Assembly (NCBI GenBank): GCA_964408945.1
Contig: CAYPBJ010000035.1
Span: 1-22,786 of the forward strand
Direction of reading: 5' to 3'
Source: VMCP01 sp964408945
GTDB taxonomy: Bacteria; Bacteroidota; Bacteroidia; NS11-12g; UBA955
Length of the DNA: 22,786 nt
Shown: positions 7,563-15,212 of the stretch, in pieces
Layout of the letters: each line of letters begins with the position of its first letter
Numbering within the stretch: position 1 is the first letter of the stretch
Translations under genes and position numbers: made by a program
Notes under the pieces: generated by a model
What the model saw: the letters and a program-made list of their open reading frames with translations, nothing else
Databases searched by the model: none
Told to the model about the DNA's origin: nothing

Positions 7563-9311
7563 ATGTATCGTTCACATACCTGTGGAGAATTAAGAATAGA
7601 ACACGTTGGACAAACCGTTGAATTGTCTGGGTGGGTTGCTAAAAATAGATCTTTAGGAAGCATGGCCTTTGTTGATCTTCGCGATAGATACGGCATTACC
7701 CAGTTGGCTTTCAATGAAGTATACAACCAAGAACTGCTCAATAATGCCAATGATTTGGGTAGAGAGTACGTTATCCGAGTGAAAGGAACCGTTGCTGAAA
7801 GAAGCAGCAAAAACACCAATATCCCTACGGGTGAAATTGAAGTGATTGTTTCTGAACTTCAAGTATTGAATGCCTCAAAAACGCCCCCATTTACCATCGA
7901 AACCGAAACAGATGGCGGAGACGAGTTGAGAATGAAATACCGTTATTTGGATTTGAGGCGGGAAGTGGTACGCAAGAATTTAGAACTAAGACACCGTTTG
8001 GCGCAAGAAATTCGCAAGTACCTATCAGACCAAAATTTCTTGGAAGTTGAAACCCCTGTTTTGATTAAAAGTACCCCAGAAGGAGCTAGAGATTTTGTGG
8101 TTCCTAGTCGACTTAATCCAGGTGAATGGTACGCATTGCCACAAAGTCCGCAAACATTCAAGCAATTGTTGATGGTGAGCGGTTTTGACAGATATTTTCA
8201 AATTGTAAAGTGTTTCAGAGACGAAGATTTACGCGCAGATCGTCAGCCTGAGTTCACTCAAATTGACTGTGAATTGAGTTTCATTGAGCGCGATGACATA
8301 TTGAACATCTTTGAAGGAATGGTTAGACATCTTTTCATTCAGGAAAAAGGACTTCATTTCGAAGATTTTCCAAGAATGACCTATGCCGATGCCATGAAAT
8401 ACTATGGCTCTGATAAGCCCGATGTTCGTTTCGGGATGAAATTTGTTGAATTGAAATCTGAAGAGAGAGATCTTGTTTCGGGTGTTGGATTCGGGATTTT
8501 TGATGCTGCGGAGAGTGTTGTAGGAATTTGTGTGCCCGGCGCGGCAAGTTTTACACGCAAGCAGATTGATGCGCTGACCGAATACGTTAAGCGTCCACAA
8601 GTGGGTGCTTCGGGTATGATCTGGTGCAGAAAAGAAGAATCTGGAGAACTCAAGTCATCGGTAGATAAATTCTACGATGCCGATAAATTGGCAAGTTGGT
8701 CAGATGCATTTGACGCTCAAAACGGCGATTTGATGCTTCTGCTAGCGGGCCCAATCGATAAGACACGCAAGCAATTGAATGAACTTCGATTGAAGGTGGC
8801 GGCAGATTTGGGATTGAGAAACCCCAACGAATTCGCTCCTTTGTGGGTGGTTGATTTCCCCTTGTTGGAATGGGACGAGGATTCTCAAAGATTCCACGCT
8901 ATGCATCATCCCTTCACAAGTCCGTTACCTGAACATAGGGAATTGATGAAGACAGAGCCGGGCAAGGTAAATGCCAATGCCTATGATTTGGTAATCAACG
9001 GGGTTGAAATAGGGGGTGGTTCTATCAGAATTCACGATCAGCAATTGCAATCTGAAATGTTTGGCTTGCTGGGTTTCTCACCTGAGGAAGCACAAGCGCA
9101 GTTCGGATTTCTACTCAATGCCTTTGAATACGGTGCTCCTCCACACGGCGGTATTGCTTTGGGATTTGATCGTTTGAGCAGTTTGTTTGGTGGAAGCGAT
9201 AGCATCAGAGACTACATTGCTTTCCCCAAAAACAACAGCGGAAGAGATGTAATGATTGATGCTCCAAGCGCTTTAACAAAAGAACAGCTGAGTGATTTAG
9301 ATCAGAAGTAG
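7563..9311 (+). CDS. aspS: Aspartate--tRNA ligase
   Basis: This class II aminoacyl-tRNA synthetase charges tRNA-Asp. The 582 residues match the usual bacterial type. An N-terminal OB-fold anticodon-binding domain (about 1-105, with GWVAKNRSLGSMAFVDLRDR) is followed by the catalytic core. Motif 2 is CFRDEDLRADRQPEFTQID. The bacterial GAD insertion domain lies in the middle. Motif 3 is GGIALGFDRLSSLFG near the end, followed by RDVMIDAPS. The frame is open upstream into thiL, but the ATG at 7563 gives the family start MYRSHTCGELR. An asparagine-specific or non-discriminating role is possible for such enzymes and was not resolved here. It converges on dgkA with a 19-bp gap and no terminator visible between them. 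Confidence 0.97.
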   Translation: MYRSHTCGELRIEHVGQTVELSGWVAKNRSLGSMAFVDLRDRYGITQLAFNEVYNQELLNNANDLGREYVIRVKGTVAERSSKNTNIPTGEIEVIVSELQVLNASKTPPFTIETETDGGDELRMKYRYLDLRREVVRKNLELRHRLAQEIRKYLSDQNFLEVETPVLIKSTPEGARDFVVPSRLNPGEWYALPQSPQTFKQLLMVSGFDRYFQIVKCFRDEDLRADRQPEFTQIDCELSFIERDDILNIFEGMVRHLFIQEKGLHFEDFPRMTYADAMKYYGSDKPDVRFGMKFVELKSEERDLVSGVGFGIFDAAESVVGICVPGAASFTRKQIDALTEYVKRPQVGASGMIWCRKEESGELKSSVDKFYDADKLASWSDAFDAQNGDLMLLLAGPIDKTRKQLNELRLKVAADLGLRNPNEFAPLWVVDFPLLEWDEDSQRFHAMHHPFTSPLPEHRELMKTEPGKVNANAYDLVINGVEIGGGSIRIHDQQLQSEMFGLLGFSPEEAQAQFGFLLNAFEYGAPPHGGIALGFDRLSSLFGGSDSIRDYIAFPKNNSGRDVMIDAPSALTKEQLSDLDQK

Positions 9312-9330
9312 TTTTTGAGAAACCCTGAAA

Positions 9331-9702
9331 TTAAAGAATAGCTAGAATTCTGGGTAACAGAATATAGCCTCCAACTATCAATGCAACCGTTGATGCAATG
9401 AGTGTGGCTCCTGCAGCCATGTCTTTTGCACGACCAACACCTTCGTGTCTATCGGGGTGGAGGGTGTCAAGGGTTTTCTCAATGGCGGTATTCAAGCTTT
9501 CCGAAACAAACACCAATCCCATGGTAGCCCAAAGAATGGCCCATTCCAAACGATTGAGGTGTTGTCCTTGTGAATCTAGAAACCAGCCCAGTGCCAGCAC
9601 TATTAGCATCACCCAAATGATGATTTTGAAATTACGTTCGGTTTTTGCAAGGAGAATGACTCCGTTTAGAGCAAACCTAAAAGATCTATAGAACCGCAAC
9701 AT
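9331..9702 (-). CDS. dgkA: Diacylglycerol/undecaprenol kinase family membrane protein
   Basis: DgkA-type kinases are small trimeric inner-membrane enzymes that phosphorylate diacylglycerol or undecaprenol. The product is 123 residues with an amphipathic N-terminus (RFALNGVILLAKTERNFK) and three membrane segments (about 26-42, 54-69 and 97-118). The conserved active-site stretch SESLNTAIEKTLD (67-79) includes E68, N71 and E75, and AKDMAAGA (92-99) is the second signature. Which lipid is used cannot be told from sequence. The C-terminus VALIVGGYILLPRI matches Bacteroidetes homologues. It is downstream of dnaA but separated from it by a strong hairpin terminator, so it needs its own promoter. 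A weak -7-like box lies just before its ATG. Confidence 0.92.
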   Translation of the reverse strand: MLRFYRSFRFALNGVILLAKTERNFKIIIWVMLIVLALGWFLDSQGQHLNRLEWAILWATMGLVFVSESLNTAIEKTLDTLHPDRHEGVGRAKDMAAGATLIASTVALIVGGYILLPRILAIL

Positions 9703-9708
9703 GTTTGG

Positions 9709-9716
9709 CGAAAATA
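9709..9716 (-). promoter_or_regulatory. Weak -7-like box before dgkA
   Basis: The minus strand reads TATTTTCG, one mismatch from TAnnTTTG, 6 nt before the dgkA ATG. No convincing -33 element is seen, because the upstream sequence is the dnaA terminator. Its position, like those of the gpmI and thiL boxes, supports it. Confidence 0.35.
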
Positions 9717-9721
9717 AATGA

Positions 9722-9757
9722 AAAAGGGGCAGTCTTTATTTTAAGACTACCCCTTTT
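9722..9757 (-). terminator. Intrinsic terminator after dnaA (bidirectional shape)
   Basis: Inverted arms AAAAGGGGCAGTCTT (9722-9736) and AAGACTACCCCTTTT (9743-9757) form a stem of about 15 bp with one non-Watson-Crick position and a 6-base loop. Runs of A and T flank both sides. On the minus strand the hairpin follows the dnaA stop by about 25 bp and ends in a T-run, as expected for a Rho-independent terminator. Confidence 0.85.
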
Positions 9758-9781
9758 GTATGAAAGTGTGTATATTATCGA

Positions 9782-11221
9782 TTAGAATGTGTTGATTTTG
9801 ATTCTCTTTTCGATTTCTTCCACATCTTGGCGGAATTTTTTATCGGTTTCAATCAAATCATTTACGGTTTGACAAGCGTGGATTACTGTAGAGTGATCAC
9901 GTCCCCCGAAGAAAATACCGATGTTTTTCAAAGAAGCTTTGGTAAGGTCTTTGGTAAAGTACATGGCAATTTGACGGGCTTGCACGATTTCGCGCTTACG
10001 GGTTTTTGACTTAACGGCTTCAACGGGAATGTTGTAGAAATCACATACCAATTTTTGGATGTAATCAATGCTAATTTCACGGGTTGAATTTTTAACGAAG
10101 TTCTTAACGGTTTGTTTCGCCAAATTCAAATCAAGGTGTTTTCTAGTCAATGAACCCTGAGCCAAAAGCGAGATCAAGGCACCTTCCAACTCGCGAACAT
10201 TGGTGTCAATGTTGTGGGCTAGATATTCTACCACATCTTTGTGAAGAGTGATACCGTCTTGATACATTTTATTTTCTAGTATGGAAACACGGGTATCGAA
10301 ATCTGGCGTGCTGAGGTCAGCAGACAACCCCCATTTGAAACGGCTCAACAAACGCTCATCCATATTTTTTAAATCTTTGGGAGCGCGGTCACAGGTTAAT
10401 ATGATTTGTTTTCCGTTTTGGTGTAGGTGATTGAATATTTGGAAGAAAACTTCCTGGGTTCTTTCTTTCTTGGAGAAAAACTGAACATCGTCAACTATCA
10501 ACACATCTAGGTATTGGTAGAAGTTTACAAATTGGTTGTTGTTGCCTTGACGGGCAGAATCTATGAATTGATTGATAAATTTCTCGGCGCTGACAAACAC
10601 CACCACTTTTTGTTTGTGTTGTTGTTTGATCAAATTTCCAATGGCGTGAGCTAAATGGGTTTTTCCTAGGCCGCAACCTCCGAAAATCATCAACGGATTA
10701 AATGCAGTTCCTCCTGGTTTTTGTGCAATGGCTAAACCTGCATTTCTAGCCAATTTGTTGCATTCGCCTTCCACAAAATTGTCAAAGGTGTAACGCGGAT
10801 TTAATTGGCTGTCAATGTTCATTCGGCGTAGGCCAGGAATGATGAACGGGTTTTTGATGGGACTGTCCATATTGATGGGCATACCCAACTCGTTATTGAC
10901 GGGTTTGGAGGAGTTTCCGGTAGGCAAATTGATGGTGAATGGTTCTGAATGTTGTGATGTTGCGTTCTCAACAATTACTGAATATTCTAATTTGGCATTT
11001 GGGCCAATGACTTTCTTTAGCGTTTTGTGAAGGATCTGCACGTAGTGCTCTTCCAGCCATTCATAGAAGAACTGACTGGGTACTTGAATGGTAAGAATTT
11101 TGTTCGAAAGTTTCATTGGTTTGATGGGTTCAAACCAAGTTTTGAAGCTTTGCGGGTTGACATTGTCTCTAATAATTTCAATGCATTCTTGCCATGCAAG
11201 TTCGTGTGCTTTTCTTTCCAT
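9782..11221 (-). CDS. dnaA: Chromosomal replication initiator DnaA
   Basis: DnaA binds DnaA boxes at oriC and melts the origin using AAA+ ATPase cycling. The product is 479 residues. Domain I is about 1-85 and the linker about 86-140. The AAA+ domain has Walker A GGCGLGKT (181-188), Walker B LIVDD (241-245), ILTCDRAP (274-281) and an arginine-finger region DERLLSRFKWGL (288-299). The C-terminal DNA-binding domain carries the signature RDHSTVIHA (441-449). The Walker A Cys183 replaces the more usual Val, Pro or Ala. The start is ATG, giving MERKAHELAWQECIE. No dnaN, recF or gyrB lies beside it and no cluster of DnaA boxes is seen nearby. A terminator follows it. Confidence 0.97.
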   Translation of the reverse strand: MERKAHELAWQECIEIIRDNVNPQSFKTWFEPIKPMKLSNKILTIQVPSQFFYEWLEEHYVQILHKTLKKVIGPNAKLEYSVIVENATSQHSEPFTINLPTGNSSKPVNNELGMPINMDSPIKNPFIIPGLRRMNIDSQLNPRYTFDNFVEGECNKLARNAGLAIAQKPGGTAFNPLMIFGGCGLGKTHLAHAIGNLIKQQHKQKVVVFVSAEKFINQFIDSARQGNNNQFVNFYQYLDVLIVDDVQFFSKKERTQEVFFQIFNHLHQNGKQIILTCDRAPKDLKNMDERLLSRFKWGLSADLSTPDFDTRVSILENKMYQDGITLHKDVVEYLAHNIDTNVRELEGALISLLAQGSLTRKHLDLNLAKQTVKNFVKNSTREISIDYIQKLVCDFYNIPVEAVKSKTRKREIVQARQIAMYFTKDLTKASLKNIGIFFGGRDHSTVIHACQTVNDLIETDKKFRQDVEEIEKRIKINTF

Positions 11222-11381
11222 ATATATCTTGGGGCCTGAGTGTTATTAACTTGTTTAAATCCTGATTTAACTGATTGATTATCATAGATAGTCAAAAAGT
11301 CATTTTCCGTTTGTAAAGAAATAGAGAATTTTCACAATTTGCTAATTTTTTTTACTTGATTTTTTAGTTTTTTTAGTGTAT
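11222..11381. other. AT-rich intergenic region between the mutase gene and dnaA
   Basis: These 160 bases hold long T-runs on the plus strand (about 11346-11378), which read as A-tracts in the direction of dnaA transcription. I find no TAnnTTTG match on the minus strand and no TTATNCACA DnaA box. TTTTCACAA near 11330 differs too much. It probably contains dnaA regulatory sequence, but no specific element can be defended. Confidence 0.4.
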
Positions 11382-12923
11382 TCAAATCGCAAATTCTCCA
11401 TACACTTTTCTCAAAGTAAAAGCAATTTCTCCCAAGGTGGCATATTCTTCAACGCTTTGCAAAATTTTGGGCATTAGATTTTCACCTGATCGTGCCGCTG
11501 ATTCCAAATTTCCCAATGCCAAATCAACTGAATTTTGGTTTCTTTCTTGTTTTAAAGCATTGATTTTTTCGGTTTGAGTTTCTCTAATGCTGTCATCTAT
11601 TTTGAAGGAAGGTATATTTTCACTCTCTTGAGAGGTGAATTGATTTACTCCAACAATGATTTGATCTTTTGATTCAACTTGTTTTTGGAATTCGTAACTG
11701 CTTCGTGCAATTTCTTCTTGCATCCATCCACTTTCTACAGCCGCTACCGAACCACCCATTTTTTCGATTTGCGACATAATCAAAAGTGCATCATGTTCCA
11801 TTCGATCTGTCAGTTCTTCCACGTAAAAACTTCCCCCGAGAGGATCAACCGTATTCGTGACTCCACTTTCAAATCCAATGATTTGCTGTGTTCTTAAAGC
11901 AATTCGCGCTGCTTTTTCGGTAGGAAGGTTTAAGGCCTCATCGTAACCGTTGGTGTGTAAACTCTGTGTTCCACCCAAAACCGCAGCCATAGCTTGTAAT
12001 GTGACACGAGAAATGTTGTTTTCGGGTTGCTGTGCAGTAAGTGTTGAGCCACCAGTTTGTGTATGAAATCTCAACATCATGGCTTGCGGATCTGTTGCTC
12101 CCATATCTTTCATGATGTTAGCCCACATTCTTCTGGCCGCCCTGAACTTGGCTATTTCTTCGAAAAAGTCGTTGTGAGCATTAAAGAAGAACGACAATCG
12201 CTTACCGAAAACATTGATATCTAAACCGGCTTTCATTGCAGATTCTACATACGCTTTTCCGTTTGATAAAGTGAACGCTAATTCCTGAACTGCCGTACTT
12301 CCCGCTTCGCGAATATGGTAACCGCTGATAGAAATGGTATTCCATTTGGGAAGTTCTTTGCCGCACCACTCAAAAATATCGGTGATGATTTTCATGCTCG
12401 GTCGAACCGGATATATATAGGTTCCTCTTGCGGCGTATTCCTTTAATAAGTCATTTTGGATGGTTCCGCTGATTTGCGATAAATCGGCATTTTGTTTTTT
12501 CGCTAGTGCCACATACATCGCCAAAAGCGTTGATGCTGTGGCGTTTATGGTCATACTGGTGGTGACTTTTTGGAGCTCAATTCCTTTAAAAAGGGTCTCC
12601 ATGTCCTTCAATGAGTCAATAGCAACACCCACCTTGCCCACTTCACCTTCGCTCATGGGGTGATCACTGTCATAACCTATCTGTGTTGGCAGATCAAATG
12701 CCACCGATAGGCCCGTTGTGCCTTGATTCAGTAAATAATGGTATCTCTCGTTGCTTTCTTCGGCGGTGCTGAAACCTGCGTATTGCCTCATGGTCCATAA
12801 GCGTCCACGATACATGTCTTTGCGCACTCCGCGAGTGAAAGGGAACTCGCCCGGATTTTCTGATGCGTTTTTCACGCTGTTGTATACTTCTTTAATTTCT
12901 ATACCGCTGCTGTTCTTTTTCAT
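11382..12923 (-). CDS. Methylmalonyl-CoA mutase-type catalytic subunit lacking a B12-binding domain
   Basis: This is the (beta/alpha)8 substrate-binding domain of the coenzyme-B12-dependent acyl-CoA mutases, which interconvert methylmalonyl-CoA and succinyl-CoA. The 513 residues cover only that domain. RQYAGFSTAEESN (46-58) includes the substrate Tyr48. TIQNDLLKEYAARGTYIYP (154-172) retains an Arg (R166) where methylmalonyl-CoA mutases have one, and SISGYHIREAG (198-208) holds the active-site His203. The sequence ends at VGEIAFTLRKVYG-like residues, where full-length enzymes continue to the DxHxxG cobalamin domain. Here that domain is absent. A separate B12 subunit must exist elsewhere, or this paralogue does something else. 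It is 65 bp downstream of the small membrane-protein gene and upstream of dnaA on the same strand. Confidence 0.88.
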   Translation of the reverse strand: MKKNSSGIEIKEVYNSVKNASENPGEFPFTRGVRKDMYRGRLWTMRQYAGFSTAEESNERYHYLLNQGTTGLSVAFDLPTQIGYDSDHPMSEGEVGKVGVAIDSLKDMETLFKGIELQKVTTSMTINATASTLLAMYVALAKKQNADLSQISGTIQNDLLKEYAARGTYIYPVRPSMKIITDIFEWCGKELPKWNTISISGYHIREAGSTAVQELAFTLSNGKAYVESAMKAGLDINVFGKRLSFFFNAHNDFFEEIAKFRAARRMWANIMKDMGATDPQAMMLRFHTQTGGSTLTAQQPENNISRVTLQAMAAVLGGTQSLHTNGYDEALNLPTEKAARIALRTQQIIGFESGVTNTVDPLGGSFYVEELTDRMEHDALLIMSQIEKMGGSVAAVESGWMQEEIARSSYEFQKQVESKDQIIVGVNQFTSQESENIPSFKIDDSIRETQTEKINALKQERNQNSVDLALGNLESAARSGENLMPKILQSVEEYATLGEIAFTLRKVYGEFAI

Positions 12924-12925
12924 TT

Positions 12926-12955
12926 TTTCGAGGGATGTTTTTTCGGGGGATGTTA
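12926..12955. repeat. 15-bp tandem pair next to the mutase start codon
   Basis: TTTCGAGGGATGTTT (12926-12940) is followed immediately by TTTCGGGGGATGTTA (12941-12955), matching at 13 of 15 positions. In the direction of mutase transcription this reads as two copies of ACATCCC(C/T)CGAAA, the last ending 2 nt before the ATG. The same 14-mer TTTCGGGGGATGTT occurs again at 4501-4514 and 18370-18383. Confidence 0.8.
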
Positions 12956-12988
12956 ATTAAGGTATTTTTTAGTGAGGGCTTGAGATAC

Positions 12989-13522
12989 TCAATTAAAGAT
13001 CAATTCCATTTCACCACGAATCATCTGAAGTCCTTTTTCGTGAGGAATTTCTCCGTTGTTTTTCATGTGATTTATTAATGAGTCACAGAATTCAGCGGCT
13101 GATTGATTGGCATCAATTTTAGATTCTACGGTTTTTATCAGGATTAAGGTTTGTTCTTTAACAATTTTAATGGTGCCCCAAGTTTGAGCGCTCACGAAAA
13201 TTTGTTGAGATACATTGTAATTAAACTCTTCGTTGATAGATGCACGCATCAGTTGTGCAATTTGAGCAGTATTCAATCCTGGCTTGGCAAACTTTTGGAT
13301 GAGAGTTGGAACGGATGTTCTTTCAAGCATCAAGCTCAGTCTTTCGTATGCGGCCAACTTTAATTTGACGAAATCTTTGTTGTTTTGACGCAGTATTTCG
13401 CTTCTTAAAGTCTTTTCTAAGTTGCGTGACATGCTCTTCATAATCATTGATGAACTCACAATTACCAGCACCGAGGGCGCCAAAATGTATAGCGCGGCTT
13501 CTAACAATTCAAAGGTTTCCAT
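12989..13522 (-). CDS. Small single-span membrane protein of unknown function (Bacteroidetes-type)
   Basis: The product is 177 residues from the ATG at 13522. A further in-frame ATG at 13555 would add 11 residues that run across the promoter box, so the shorter start METFELLEAAL is preferred. One membrane segment lies near the N-terminus (about 8-28, ALYILAPSVLVIVSSSMIM). The rest is a helical cytoplasmic region rich in charged residues, e.g. LKLAAYERLSLMLERT and QTWGTIKIVKEQ. The ending IPHEKGLQMIRGEMELIFN looks conserved. It resembles an uncharacterised Bacteroidetes family (possibly DUF7935, from memory). It diverges from iscA, with a palindrome over its promoter, and precedes the mutase gene by 65 bp. 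Confidence 0.72.
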   Translation of the reverse strand: METFELLEAALYILAPSVLVIVSSSMIMKSMSRNLEKTLRSEILRQNNKDFVKLKLAAYERLSLMLERTSVPTLIQKFAKPGLNTAQIAQLMRASINEEFNYNVSQQIFVSAQTWGTIKIVKEQTLILIKTVESKIDANQSAAEFCDSLINHMKNNGEIPHEKGLQMIRGEMELIFN

Positions 13523-13530
13523 GGGTTTTC

Positions 13531-13551
13531 GACAAAGATACATTCTTTGTC
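13531..13551. promoter_or_regulatory. Perfect palindrome (8-5-8) over a -7 box, possible operator
   Basis: GACAAAGA (13531-13538), TACAT, TCTTTGTC (13544-13551) is a perfect inverted repeat. The minus strand here reads TATCTTTG (13533-13540), an exact TAnnTTTG match, ending 10 nt before the membrane-protein ATG at 13522. The overlap of palindrome and promoter box suggests a repressor site in this divergent region. Part of the symmetry could be coincidental, because the box supplies half of one arm. Confidence 0.5.
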
Positions 13552-13595
13552 GCACAACACTAAAATCAAACCGACCAAGGCAATTAAGAATTGAC

Positions 13596-13603
13596 TAAAT
13601 TTG
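13596..13603 (+). promoter_or_regulatory. iscA -7 promoter box TAAATTTG
   Basis: TAAATTTG is an exact consensus match, 5 nt (TAGTT) before the ATG at 13609. No -33 TTTG is clear at the usual distance. As for gpmI and thiL, the spacing predicts a leaderless or nearly leaderless transcript. Confidence 0.6.
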
Positions 13604-13608
13604 TAGTT

Positions 13609-13944
13609 ATGGAAAGTTTGCCCGTAAAATTCACTCAACATGCCATCGATGAGCTTCATAGATTGCAAAATAACTTAGAATTAAAAGATGATTCAGTTTT
13701 GAGGATAGGAGTTAAAGGCGGCGGATGTTCAGGTATGAGCTATCTTTTGGCCTTTGACAAACGCGAAGAAGGTGATAAAGAATACGACCTCGAAGGAATT
13801 CCTGTAGTGATGAATAAAGCCCATGTAATGTACGTTATTGGAATGGAAGTAGATTGGGAACACGGATTGAACAATCGTGGTTTTTCTTTCAATAACCCCA
13901 ATGCTTCAGAAACTTGCGGCTGTGGCCAGTCATTTTCGGCATAA
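13609..13944 (+). CDS. HesB/IscA/ErpA-type iron-sulfur cluster carrier
   Basis: This A-type carrier of 111 residues accepts Fe-S clusters from the SUF or ISC scaffold and passes them to apo-proteins in the cytoplasm. The three cluster-ligand cysteines are present: C40 in GGGCSGM, and C103 and C105 in ETCGCGQSFSA, which is the family C-terminus. Conserved LRIGVKGGGCSG (31-42) and GFSFNNPNA (91-99) confirm the fold. An upstream ATG-free extension of the frame to 13591 crosses the promoter box, so the ATG at 13609 (MESLPVKFTQHA) is chosen. No other suf or isc gene is adjacent. It is 21 bp upstream of the orphan permease and may be co-transcribed with it. Confidence 0.93.
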   Translation: MESLPVKFTQHAIDELHRLQNNLELKDDSVLRIGVKGGGCSGMSYLLAFDKREEGDKEYDLEGIPVVMNKAHVMYVIGMEVDWEHGLNNRGFSFNNPNASETCGCGQSFSA

Positions 13945-13965
13945 CCCTTAGACTATACATAGCCA

Positions 13966-15207
13966 TTGTTACAAGTCGTTGAAAATATTCGGCAAGGGTT
14001 TTCGTCCCTCAAGTCACACAGAACCCGAGCAATCATCACGGCTTCCATAATAGCTATAGGTATTTCGGCTTTGGTAGGCATTTTAACTTCTATAGATGCC
14101 ATGAGCAGCGCCATCACTAAGACCATGTCAAGGTTTGGTGCACAGAGCTTTTCTATAAATAACCGACTAACGGTACAACGTTGGGGTGTGCCTGATGATT
14201 TTAAACCCATCAGCTACGATCAATCTCAAAAGTTTGAAGAACTATATCGCGGAACCGGCGTCATCGGAAAGACCATCAACGCTTCTTTTACCTCAAAGGT
14301 TAAGTACAGAAACGTAGAAACCAATCCCAACATCAAAATAATGGGGGTGGATGAAGACGTCATTTTTACATCCAGTTACGAGTTAGCAGCGGGTAGATCA
14401 TTCACTAAGAACGATGTTTTTATGAGTTTACCATTGGTTGTATTGGGGTCTGATGTTGTGGTTCAAATTTGGGGAGCAGCCTACAAAGAAGGCATCAGTG
14501 TTGGAAAAGATATTTCCATTGATGGAAAACCCTACAAAGTAATAGGTGAGTTAAAGAAAAAAGGTTCTAGTATGGGAATGTCTGGCGGCGATAGAATGGT
14601 TATAGTAGGAATCAATAAAGCCCGACAAGATTTTACGCAAGCCATCAATAACGTGAATATGAGTGTCATGTCTGAATCGGTAGAAAATTTAGATGCTGAC
14701 ATTTCAGAAGCCAGAATCATCATGAGAAGAATTAGGAGGTTGGCCCCGCATCAAGAAGATGATTTTTCCATTACTCGAAGCGACTCATTAGCAAACAATG
14801 TAAAGGAAGATTTAGCCATGGTTTCTTCGGTGGGAATGCTGATTGGAATTATTACTCTTTTGGGAGCTGCAGTGAGCTTAATGAACATCATGTTGGTAAG
14901 CGTCACCGAAAGAACCCGCGAAATTGGTTTGAGAAAATCTCTCGGTGCTACAGCCTCCGCCATTCGAAATCAATTTTTAGTTGAAGCGGTTGTCATTACC
15001 CAGTTGGGTGGTTTAGGTGGAATCATTTTAGGCATTATAATGGGAAATGCCGTAGGAATTTTATTGAACAGCGGATTTATCATTCCGTGGTTTTGGATTT
15101 TCTTCGCCGTAATTATTTGTATCGTTGTTGGTTTGGTTGCAGGGCTTTATCCTGCAGTAAAAGCATCCAAACTTGATCCCATCGAAGCCTTGAGACACGA
15201 AGGCTAA
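13966..15207 (+). CDS. FtsX/MacB-type ABC transporter permease
   Basis: This is a 413-residue permease of the MacB/LolC-like class. Membrane segment 1 lies near 20-42, followed by a periplasmic MacB core domain (about 45-275). Three more segments occupy the C-terminal 130 residues, and the classic cytoplasmic loop SVTERTREIGLRKSLGA is present. The end YPAVKASKLDPIEALRHEG is the family signature. The start is TTG at 13966. An in-frame TAG lies just two codons upstream at 13960-13962, and the next ATG would remove the first membrane segment. No ATPase (MacB/LolD-like) or membrane-fusion partner is next to it, so its partners must be encoded elsewhere. The substrate is unknown: efflux, lipoprotein transport or stress signalling are all seen in this class. 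Confidence 0.9.
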   Translation: MLQVVENIRQGFSSLKSHRTRAIITASIIAIGISALVGILTSIDAMSSAITKTMSRFGAQSFSINNRLTVQRWGVPDDFKPISYDQSQKFEELYRGTGVIGKTINASFTSKVKYRNVETNPNIKIMGVDEDVIFTSSYELAAGRSFTKNDVFMSLPLVVLGSDVVVQIWGAAYKEGISVGKDISIDGKPYKVIGELKKKGSSMGMSGGDRMVIVGINKARQDFTQAINNVNMSVMSESVENLDADISEARIIMRRIRRLAPHQEDDFSITRSDSLANNVKEDLAMVSSVGMLIGIITLLGAAVSLMNIMLVSVTERTREIGLRKSLGATASAIRNQFLVEAVVITQLGGLGGIILGIIMGNAVGILLNSGFIIPWFWIFFAVIICIVVGLVAGLYPAVKASKLDPIEALRHEG

Positions 15208-15212
15208 AAAAA

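Noticed and set aside
7361..8653. Long open frames opposite thiL and aspS
   Set aside because: They are antisense to intact conserved genes and their translations show no recognisable domain, so they are frame shadows.
11222..11381. Replication origin upstream of dnaA
   Set aside because: The stretch is AT-rich, but no DnaA box or box cluster was found on either strand.
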